NCBI GenBank assembly: GCA_002171035.2
Contig: NHHO02000028.1
Span: forward strand, 1-8,809
DNA length: 8,809 nt
Direction of reading: 5' to 3'
Source: Candidatus Pelagibacter sp. TMED165
Lineage (GTDB): Bacteria > Pseudomonadota > Alphaproteobacteria > Pelagibacterales > Pelagibacteraceae
Shown here: positions 1 to 6,823 of the stretch, piece by piece
Layout of the letters: each line of letters opens with the position of its first letter
How positions within the stretch are numbered: the stretch's first letter is position 1
The notes under the pieces: generated by a model
Told to the model about the DNA's origin: nothing
What the model saw: only the letters and a program-made list of their open reading frames with translations
The model's database searches: none
Program-made: the position numbers and the translations under genes

Positions 1-1
1 A

Positions 2-1000
2 AAAAAACATTTAGACACTGTTATAGTAGTTCCTAATCAAAATCTTTTTAAAATAGCAAGCGAGACGACAACATTTGAAGAGTCATTTAATCTTTCAAAT
101 AATGTCTTAATGCATGGAGTTCAAAGTGTTACAGATTTAATGGTGCGTCCTGGAATGATCAACTTAGATTTCGCAGACGTAGAAACTGTTATGAGCTCAA
201 TGGGTAAAGCTATGATGGGAACAGGAGAGGCTGAAGGAGAAAATAGAGCTATGGCTGCTACAGAAATGGCTTTAAACAATCCTTTAATAGATGAATATTC
301 ATTACAGGGTGCTAAGGGACTGCTAGTAAATATAACTGGCGGGAGTGATATTAAACTTTTTGAGGTTGATCAAGCTGTAAACAAAATAAGAGCCGAAGTC
401 GATCCAGATGCTGAATTAATATTTGGAGCAATTAAAGATGAAAATATGAACGGTAAAATGAGAGTATCTATAGTTGCAACAGCTTTAGATGGTCACAAAC
501 CTGAAAGCAAAACAGTTCTTAATATGGTCAGCAGAATACAAAACAGAAATCCTGGATATTCGGATGGTATGTTTGCTAAATCAACCCACATTGAAAACAA
601 CACTTTAAATTCAATAAGCGGTTCTAACGCATTGAAGCTTGATGAAGAATTTAAAGTAGATACGTCTGAAGAGATAAAGACTACAATAGAAAATGACACT
701 TTACATGAAGCAGAACAAAATATTGATCAAATAAATAGTGAAGTTCTTGCCGATGGAGTGTCAATGGAAAGTGCTTCTTATATTGAAAAAAATGAAGATA
801 TAACTTCTGAAGTAATGAATGATAGCGAATACACACCACAATTATTTTCGGACGAAACTGACCTAGACGGTACTAACGACGAAAATATTAATAATGATAC
901 AAATATAGATCAAAATCAAAATCAAAAACTTTTTGATCAAGAGGTAAGCGATGAAGAAGATTTTGAAATTCCCGCTTTTCTTAGAAGACAAAAATTTTAA
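2..1000 (+). CDS. ftsZ: Cell division protein FtsZ, 5'-truncated by the window edge
   Basis: FtsZ is the tubulin-like GTPase that polymerises into the cytoplasmic Z-ring and recruits the divisome. The frame is open from base 2, upstream of the first Met at 110: it reads [16 protein letters not shown], a typical FtsZ segment, so the ATG at 110 is internal. The 332 visible residues include the T7 synergy loop (NLDFADV, about 165-185), which completes the GTPase site of the neighbouring subunit, and the [16 protein letters not shown] stretch. The globular C-terminal domain ends near ALDG (about base 490). An acidic, Asn/Asp/Glu-rich linker of about 150 residues follows. The protein ends in [10 protein letters not shown], the conserved C-terminal peptide that in the family binds FtsA and other membrane anchors. 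By comparison with E. coli FtsZ, the missing N-terminus should hold about 155 residues, including the GGGTGTG loop. Full length near 490 residues would suit the long-linker alphaproteobacterial type. rsmH follows after 18 nt. Confidence 0.97.
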   Translation, partial: KKHLDTVIVVPNQNLFKIASETTTFEESFNLSNNVLMHGVQSVTDLMVRPGMINLDFADVETVMSSMGKAMMGTGEAEGENRAMAATEMALNNPLIDEYSLQGAKGLLVNITGGSDIKLFEVDQAVNKIRAEVDPDAELIFGAIKDENMNGKMRVSIVATALDGHKPESKTVLNMVSRIQNRNPGYSDGMFAKSTHIENNTLNSISGSNALKLDEEFKVDTSEEIKTTIENDTLHEAEQNIDQINSEVLADGVSMESASYIEKNEDITSEVMNDSEYTPQLFSDETDLDGTNDENINNDTNIDQNQNQKLFDQEVSDEEDFEIPAFLRRQKF

Positions 1001-1018
1001 TGGAAAGTCCAATTATTT

Positions 1019-2035
1019 ATGAACGTTCCCACTTCATCACTGGAAGATTCGCATTTTCCAGTGATGTTGGAAGAAGTAATTAATACCTGCAGACCCGAAG
1101 AGGGAGGTAATTTTTTAGATTGTACTTTTGGAGGGGGAGGTTACACAGAGGCAATATTAAATTTTCCAAACACTCATGTTACAAGTTTTGATAGAGATAA
1201 ATTTGTTATCAATATAGCAAATAATTTAAAAAAAAAATATCCTGACAGATTTAAATTCTATCATGAAAAATTTAGTAATTTAGATAAAGTAATTTCAAAA
1301 AAGAATAATATTGATTATATAATTTTTGATTTGGGAATTTCTAGTTTTCAATTAATGGACTTATCTAGAGGATTTTCTTTCAAATCAAAGGATAAAATAG
1401 ATATGAAGATGGGTTTATCTGCAATATCAGCCGAAGATGTGATAAATAATTACGAAGAATCAAAATTAAAACTAATATTAAAAATCTTTGGCGAAGAAAA
1501 AGAAGCCTCTAGAATTGCTAAAAATATCTCAATTGCAAGAAAAAACAAAAAAATTGAAACTGTAAATCAATTAGTAGAAATAGTAGAAAGAAGTAAAAAA
1601 AAAAATTTCCAAAAAAAAATTAATGTTTGTACTAAAACTTTTCAAGCTTTACGAATATTTGTTAATAAGGAAACAACCGAACTAATCAAAGGAATAATTA
1701 AAGCAGCCAAGGTTATTAAGCCTGGTGGAAAAATTGTTGTAATAAGCTTTCACTCTATAGAGGACAAAATAGTAAAATTTTTTTTTAGCAATTATTCATC
1801 AAACAAATCTAAACCTTCAAGATATTTACCTGAAGATAAAAATAATCAAAATATTTTATTTGAAGATTATGATAATTCTCTGATGAGACCATCTGAAAAT
1901 GAATTAAAAAAAAATCCCGCTTCACGTTCTGCTAAACTTAGATATGCTTTAAGAAATCAAAATGATTTTCAAAATCCTATAGAGTTAGAGTTAAAATTTA
2001 AAAAATATTTAGAATTGGAAGCTTCAAATGATTAA
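1019..2035 (+). CDS. rsmH: 16S rRNA (cytosine(1402)-N(4))-methyltransferase RsmH (MraW)
   Basis: RsmH uses S-adenosylmethionine to methylate N4 of C1402 in the P-site region of 16S rRNA. The 338-residue protein shows the family order: HFPVMLEEV (12-20); the SAM-binding glycine loop DCTFGGGGYTEA (34-45); acidic FDRD (57-60); IIFDLGISSFQL (101-112), where many homologues have Pro instead of the Phe; RGFSFK (117-122); DMKMG (128-132); TFQALRIFVNKE (207-218); PGGKIVVISFHSIEDKIVK (235-253); and the C-terminal RPSENELKKNPASRSAKLRYALR block (290-312). About 25 residues extend past that block. The ATG at 1019 sits 18 nt after ftsZ, places HFPVML at the usual distance from the N-terminus, and has only a weak purine-rich GGAAAG at 1002-1007. 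A strong hairpin lies within codons 6-16. The last 8 nt overlap the ftsL-like gene. No mraZ lies upstream, where it often sits in other bacteria. Confidence 0.97.
   Translation: MNVPTSSLEDSHFPVMLEEVINTCRPEEGGNFLDCTFGGGGYTEAILNFPNTHVTSFDRDKFVINIANNLKKKYPDRFKFYHEKFSNLDKVISKKNNIDYIIFDLGISSFQLMDLSRGFSFKSKDKIDMKMGLSAISAEDVINNYEESKLKLILKIFGEEKEASRIAKNISIARKNKKIETVNQLVEIVERSKKKNFQKKINVCTKTFQALRIFVNKETTELIKGIIKAAKVIKPGGKIVVISFHSIEDKIVKFFFSNYSSNKSKPSRYLPEDKNNQNILFEDYDNSLMRPSENELKKNPASRSAKLRYALRNQNDFQNPIELELKFKKYLELEASND
1035..1066 (+). other. Strong RNA hairpin at the 5' end of rsmH
   Basis: Bases 1035-1048 (CATCACTGGAAGAT) pair with 1053-1066 (ATTTTCCAGTGATG) to give a 14-bp stem with 13 Watson-Crick pairs and one G-U (1046/1055), closed by the 4-nt loop TCGC (1049-1052). 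The element is about 44% G+C in a much more AT-rich background. It begins 16 nt after the A of the rsmH start codon and encodes residues 6-16. No T-run follows, so it does not look like an intrinsic terminator. Possible roles are an RNA-processing or decay barrier between ftsZ and the genes behind it, or a modulator of rsmH initiation. The structure follows directly from the sequence; any function is inference. Confidence 0.6.
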
Positions 2036-2357
2036 ATCAAAATTTGTAACATCAATAATAGTTTTTTCTATTTTAATGGTGATAACATCTATAATAAAAA
2101 CACAAACTCGTTTAGTAGAGAAGAATATTAACTCATATAAAAATAAAATTTCAGTATTAAGTAATAACTTACACGAAATACAATTAGACTATCACTATCT
2201 TTCTTCACCTAAAATATTAGAAAGGCAAATTAATCAATTTTCGGATGAAATTTATATAACTATGGATTACTCAAAAATTTATTTAAGCCTAGATGATTTT
2301 TTGGAAGAAAAATTTAAAACCACGAAAAATTTTGAAAATGAAAAAGAAATTAAATAA
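2028..2357 (+). CDS. ftsL: FtsL-like bitopic cell division protein
   Basis: This 109-residue protein has the FtsL plan: a very short basic cytoplasmic N-terminus (MIKSK), one transmembrane helix at about residues 6-23 (FVTSIIVFSILMVITSII), then a periplasmic, heptad-like segment (about 28-60). A YLSSPKILERQINQF motif (57-71) resembles the Y-hydrophobic-Ser/Thr-x-P-x-x-LE signature of alphaproteobacterial FtsL proteins. FtsL typically forms a complex with FtsB and FtsQ and helps activate septal peptidoglycan synthesis by FtsW/FtsI. Sequence conservation in this family is low, so the name rests on topology, size and the position between rsmH and ftsI, where ftsL normally lies. Its ATG overlaps the rsmH stop (ATGATTAA at 2028-2035), which suggests translational coupling. 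It is not obviously any other family. Confidence 0.83.
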   Translation: MIKSKFVTSIIVFSILMVITSIIKTQTRLVEKNINSYKNKISVLSNNLHEIQLDYHYLSSPKILERQINQFSDEIYITMDYSKIYLSLDDFLEEKFKTTKNFENEKEIK

Positions 2358-4065
2358 GAACAAATATTATAATTCTAGTCAAAAAAGCTTTTATTTTGAA
2401 GACTATTTGGAGACAAACCAAATTAAAAAAAAAAGAATAAATTCTAAGATCTCAGAGGATAGAATCTACATTCTATTCTTTTTCTTTTTTTGTTTAGTAA
2501 CCTTATTTGCTCTTAAAATTTCTATAATTTCTTTTCAAAAACCTGCTTTTCTAGTTTATAAAAATAACACTTTAAATTTTTCGCCGTTAAGAAGAGATAT
2601 AGTTGATCGTAATGGGGATTTAATATCTAGAAATGTTGAAGCATTTCATGCCGCAGTTAAGCCAAATTTAGTTAAAGATAAAGATAAATTTTTACTTAAT
2701 ATAAAGATAATATTTCCAAAAATAAATAAATCTAATTTAAAAAAAAAATTATCTAAAAACAAATACTTCTATCTCAAAAAAGGCCTTACAGATGAAGAAA
2801 AACAGAAACTTTGGTCTTTAGGTGAAAAAGGAATAGTATTTGAATCTTATCAAAGAAGAATTAATCCACACTCAAATCTATACAGCCATATTATTGGTCA
2901 AATCGATTATGATAATTATGGAATATCTGGTGTAGAAGGCTTTTTTGATAAAGATTTAAGAGATCAAAAAAAAATTAATACTCCATTTAAAATAACTTTA
3001 GATACTAATTTACAACATATAATTAAAAAGGAATTAGAAAAATCAATGTTTGATTTTAAAGCCAAACAAGCATCAGGTTTATTAATGGATGTGAATTCAG
3101 GAGAAGTATTATCTTTAGTTTCCTTACCTGATTATGACATCAATAAACGAAAAACTATTAATGATACGAAGTACATGAATCAAATTACTAAAGGAGTATT
3201 TGAATTAGGTTCAGTATTTAAAACATTTACTTTAGCTTTAGCTATTGAAGAAAAAATAGTAAAAGCTGAAACAGTAATAAATAATATTCCAAATAAAATT
3301 AAATGCTCAGTGCATACAATCTCTGAACTAAAAGATTTTCCCTCTGATTTAAAAGCAGAAGATATACTAATAAGATCATCTAATATCGGAACTTTGATGA
3401 TTGCTAGAAAAATAGGTGAAGATAAGTACAAATCATTTTTAAAAAAACTAAATTTAATAAATAGGGTCGATTTTGAAATAGATGAAATTGGAGAACCTTT
3501 AAATTTTAAATGGAACAAATGTAAGCTTGAAACAGTCTCGTTTGGTCATGGAATTACAACTACTCCCTTACAAGCCGCAGCAGCTTATGCAACTATTTCC
3601 AATGGTGGTTTTATTATTAAACCTACTTTAAAAAAAAATAATAAGAGACTCACCAAAGAGCAAATCATCACAAGTGAAACTAGTAATAATATTAATAAAA
3701 TTTTAAGAAAAGTTGTAACTGACGAAGAAGGGACAGCTAGTTTAGCAGATATTTATGGATACCAAGTTGCCGGTAAAACAGGAACATCAAAAAAATATGG
3801 ATATGAAAATAAAAATATAAACACATTTATTTCTATATTTCCTTATAAAAAACCCAAGTATGTTTTGCTCGTAATGTTAGACGAACCACAAATAGCTAGT
3901 CATTTAACTTATAATTACAGGGGTATGAAAATTAAAGGGTCAAGAAACGAGTCGGGCTGGAATGCTGTTTATGTATCTGGTGAAATTATAAAACAAATTG
4001 GACCTATTTTAGCCATAAATAACGAAGAATTTCACAACTACCATGTTGTTAAAAAAAATAATTAA
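2338..4065 (+). CDS. ftsI: Peptidoglycan D,D-transpeptidase FtsI (penicillin-binding protein 3)
   Basis: FtsI is the septum-specific class B penicillin-binding protein; it cross-links new peptidoglycan as partner of the glycosyltransferase FtsW. From the ATG at 2338 it has 575 residues, close to the family's usual 570-600. The layout is a basic cytoplasmic tail (1-42); a single membrane anchor (about 43-65, rich in Phe/Leu/Ile); the pedestal domain starting with RRDIVDRNGDLIS (84-96) and containing GISGVEGFFDKDL; then the transpeptidase domain. Its three active-site motifs are present: S292-V-F-K295 (nucleophile and general base), S347-S-N349, and K480-T-G-T483. The usual Pro before GSVFK is Leu here. 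An in-frame ATG at 2293 would add 15 residues but would overlap ftsL by 65 nt. The start at 2338 overlaps by 20 nt, like the other junctions, so I prefer it; neither has a clear ribosome-binding site. The 3' end overlaps murE-murF by 23 nt. Confidence 0.95.
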   Translation: MKKKLNKNKYYNSSQKSFYFEDYLETNQIKKKRINSKISEDRIYILFFFFFCLVTLFALKISIISFQKPAFLVYKNNTLNFSPLRRDIVDRNGDLISRNVEAFHAAVKPNLVKDKDKFLLNIKIIFPKINKSNLKKKLSKNKYFYLKKGLTDEEKQKLWSLGEKGIVFESYQRRINPHSNLYSHIIGQIDYDNYGISGVEGFFDKDLRDQKKINTPFKITLDTNLQHIIKKELEKSMFDFKAKQASGLLMDVNSGEVLSLVSLPDYDINKRKTINDTKYMNQITKGVFELGSVFKTFTLALAIEEKIVKAETVINNIPNKIKCSVHTISELKDFPSDLKAEDILIRSSNIGTLMIARKIGEDKYKSFLKKLNLINRVDFEIDEIGEPLNFKWNKCKLETVSFGHGITTTPLQAAAAYATISNGGFIIKPTLKKNNKRLTKEQIITSETSNNINKILRKVVTDEEGTASLADIYGYQVAGKTGTSKKYGYENKNINTFISIFPYKKPKYVLLVMLDEPQIASHLTYNYRGMKIKGSRNESGWNAVYVSGEIIKQIGPILAINNEEFHNYHVVKKNN

Positions 4066-6823
4066 AAATTTACAAGATAAAAAAGCAGGGATGATAAATA
4101 TTAAAAATTTATCGCTTGATAGCCGTATCACAAAAAAGGGAGATCTTTTTTTTGCAATTGAAGGAAGTAAATTATCTGGAGAAAAATTCATTAATGAAGC
4201 TATAAATAATGGAGCTTTAGCAATTGTATGCTCAAACAACTACAAAAAAAAAAATTTTTTTAAAGTACCGATAATTAAATGCACAAATGTAAAAAAAATA
4301 TTAGTTGAATCTTGCAAAAAATTTTATAATAAAAAACCAAAAAATTTAATAGCAGTTACTGGAACAAATGGAAAAAGTTCAGTTGCTGATTTTTTTTTTC
4401 AAATATTATCTCTTAATAAATATCCAGTAGCTACAATTGGCACATTAGGTATTAAATCAAAAAAAAAAATTAAAAAAATTAATTTAACCAGCCCTGATAT
4501 AATTACTTTACATAGAGAGCTTCAAAGGATTAAAGAATCTAAGATTGATAATGTTGTAATAGAAGCTTCTAGTCACGGTTTATCTCAAGGAAGATTAGAT
4601 GGTTTAAATATTAAATGCGGTATTTTTACTAACTTTACCCAAGATCATTTGGATTATCATAAAACTATGAAAAAATATTTTTCAGATAAAATGATTTTAT
4701 TTTCAAATATTCTTAAAAAAAACCAATATATAATAACCGATAAAAATTTGGAAGAATTTTCTAAAATAAGAAAAATTTCCACTAAAAGAAAATTAAAACT
4801 CTTGTCTATTAATGATGATGAATTAGAGACGTTAAAAAATAAAGTAAATCTAATTGGAAATTTTCAACTTAAAAATTTATTAATGGCAATGAAAGCTGCA
4901 GAAATTTGTAGTTTAAAAAAAAATAAAATTTTTTCATCAATTAATAAAATCAAGGGTGTAAAAGGTAGGTTAGAATTGATTAGAAATCTTCCTAACGGTA
5001 CAAAAGTTTTTATCGATTATGCACATACGCCCGATGCATTAAAAACAGTTTTAAATTCATTAAGTGATTATTTTAAAAAAGAAATAACTTTAGTATTTGG
5101 ATGCGGCGGTGAAAGAGATAAAAAAAAAAGACGCATAATGTCAGAAATTGCAAAACATTATAGTAATAATATTTATGTAACAGATGATAATCCAAGAAAA
5201 GAAAATCCAAAAAAAATACGTAAAGAAATAATAAAATATTTATCAAAAGATACTTTCCATGAAATAGCAAACCGTAAAGATGCTATTCAAACTTCATTAA
5301 GACATAGCAAAAGTGAAGAAATAATTCTTGTTGCTGGTAAAGGTCATGAAAATTATCAAGATTATGGAAATAAAATAATATTTATATCTGATAAAAATAT
5401 AATAAATAAAACCAAAATCAAATTTGAGAAAACTAATAAAAAGTTAATTAATTTATCGCACAATTTAGAAATATTAAATGAGGTATTTGGTAAGAAATTA
5501 AATCTAAATTTTAATAATATTTCTACAAATTCAAAAAAAATAAAAAAAAATGATTTATTTATAGCTTTAAAAGGAAAGCACAAGGATGGACATAATTTTA
5601 TTAACGAGTCTATTAAAAATGGGGCAAAGATTTGTATAATCTCTCAAAAAACCAAAAAAAAATCTAATAAATTATTGAAAGTTAAGAATTCATATAGTTT
5701 TTTATATAATTTTGCCAAAACAAAAAGAGCAGCTTCAAAAGCAAAAATTATTGCTATTACCGGCAGTTCAGGAAAAACAACTTTAAAAACTATGTTGGGC
5801 AAACTACTTTTAAAATATTCTGAAACTTATTATTCACCGCAATCCTTTAACAATAATTTTGGAGTACCTATCAGCTTATCAAATTTAAGAAAAACTGATA
5901 AATTTGGTGTTTTTGAAGTAGGGATGAACAAACCTGGAGAAATTAATAAGCTTACAAAACTTATAAAACCAAATATTGGAATTATTACAAATATAGCAGA
6001 GGCACATATAGAAAATTTCAAAAACTTAAAGGGAATAGCAAATGCAAAATCAGAAATTATCAATAATATTACTACTGGAGGATATATTATATTAAATCGC
6101 GATGATAAATTCTTCAATTATTTAAATAATATTGCAAGTAAAAAGAAAATTAATATTATCTCGTATGGATTTTCAAAGTTATCAGATATTCAACTTGCAG
6201 GATTAAAAAAATTAAAAAAACAATTTGATTTAAAAATTAGAGTTTTTAATAAAGTTATAAACATTAAATCAAAAAAAATTAATTTTTATAATATATTATC
6301 TTCTATAGCAGTTTTAAAAGTTCTAGGCTTAGATCTTAAAAAAATTGAAAATTTTTTTTCTAATTTTGACCTAGTTGAAGGAAGGGGTAAAGTTCATAAG
6401 ATTAAAAGATTTCACACCAACTTTAAACTCATCGATGAAAGTTATAATGCGAATCCTTTTTCTACAAAAAATGCAATAATTAGTTTGTCAAATATAAAGA
6501 AAAAAAATTTCAAGAAATATTTATTATTAGGTGACATGCTCGAATTAGGCGATAAGTCAAATTTTTACCACAAAGATCTATCAAAAGTTATAAACAAATC
6601 TAATATAGACAAGTTATTTGTTTATGGAGATAAGATATTGAATACTTATAAATATACTAAACATAATATGAGAGGAAATATTTTACAGAATATGAGTGAT
6701 TTTGATGAAATTTTTTCAAGTATTATTAAAGATGGAGATTATATAATGATTAAAGGGTCCAATGCTACCGGATTAAACATGTTGTCAAAAAAAATTATAA
6801 AGGGTTTAAATAATGTTGTTTAA
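4043..6823 (+). CDS. murE/murF: Bifunctional MurE-MurF fusion: meso-DAP-adding and D-Ala-D-Ala-adding ligases
   Basis: One uninterrupted 926-residue frame contains two complete Mur ligases, which act consecutively in the cytoplasm. MurE half (about 1-455): N-terminal UDP-substrate domain with LSLDSRITKKGDLFFAIEG; ATP loop GTNGKSS (107-113); LTSPD; EASSHGLSQGRLDGL; TNFTQDHLDYH; the probable carbamylated lysine K216 in KMILF; IDYAHTPDAL; DDNPR (381-385); and AGKGHE (431-436). The DNPR motif is the signature of meso-diaminopimelate rather than lysine addition. MurF half (about 470-926): STNSKKIKKNDLFIALKG (from 494); ATP loop GSSGKTT (574-580); SFNNNFGVP; EVGMNKPGEI; TNIAEAHIENF; DESYNANP; LLLGDMLELG; and KGSNATGL near the end. 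The combined length matches the sum of the two separate E. coli enzymes, so neither half is truncated. No in-frame Met lies between the halves, so a separate MurF start is unlikely. The gene overlaps ftsI by 23 nt and mraY by 11 nt. Confidence 0.96.
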   Translation: MLLKKIIKNLQDKKAGMINIKNLSLDSRITKKGDLFFAIEGSKLSGEKFINEAINNGALAIVCSNNYKKKNFFKVPIIKCTNVKKILVESCKKFYNKKPKNLIAVTGTNGKSSVADFFFQILSLNKYPVATIGTLGIKSKKKIKKINLTSPDIITLHRELQRIKESKIDNVVIEASSHGLSQGRLDGLNIKCGIFTNFTQDHLDYHKTMKKYFSDKMILFSNILKKNQYIITDKNLEEFSKIRKISTKRKLKLLSINDDELETLKNKVNLIGNFQLKNLLMAMKAAEICSLKKNKIFSSINKIKGVKGRLELIRNLPNGTKVFIDYAHTPDALKTVLNSLSDYFKKEITLVFGCGGERDKKKRRIMSEIAKHYSNNIYVTDDNPRKENPKKIRKEIIKYLSKDTFHEIANRKDAIQTSLRHSKSEEIILVAGKGHENYQDYGNKIIFISDKNIINKTKIKFEKTNKKLINLSHNLEILNEVFGKKLNLNFNNISTNSKKIKKNDLFIALKGKHKDGHNFINESIKNGAKICIISQKTKKKSNKLLKVKNSYSFLYNFAKTKRAASKAKIIAITGSSGKTTLKTMLGKLLLKYSETYYSPQSFNNNFGVPISLSNLRKTDKFGVFEVGMNKPGEINKLTKLIKPNIGIITNIAEAHIENFKNLKGIANAKSEIINNITTGGYIILNRDDKFFNYLNNIASKKKINIISYGFSKLSDIQLAGLKKLKKQFDLKIRVFNKVINIKSKKINFYNILSSIAVLKVLGLDLKKIENFFSNFDLVEGRGKVHKIKRFHTNFKLIDESYNANPFSTKNAIISLSNIKKKNFKKYLLLGDMLELGDKSNFYHKDLSKVINKSNIDKLFVYGDKILNTYKYTKHNMRGNILQNMSDFDEIFSSIIKDGDYIMIKGSNATGLNMLSKKIIKGLNNVV

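Noticed and set aside
908..938. Inverted repeat GATCAAAA (908-915) / TTTTGATC (931-938) in the ftsZ linker, with nested CAAAAT repeats.
   Set aside because: Only 8 bp, A+T-dominated, and explained by coding for [11 protein letters not shown]. It is inside the gene and has no terminator layout.
1000..1083. A 27-residue frame starting at an ATG that overlaps the ftsZ stop codon, before and within rsmH.
   Set aside because: It runs out of frame through the well-supported rsmH 5' end, resembles nothing recognisable and is short enough to arise by chance. A leader-peptide role cannot be excluded but has no support.
5830..6117. Open minus-strand frames opposite murE-murF, mraY and ftsI, such as this one of 95 codons.
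   Set aside because: They are antisense to strongly supported genes, show the Phe/Ile/Leu-rich composition expected from the complement of Lys/Asn-rich coding, and carry no recognisable motif.
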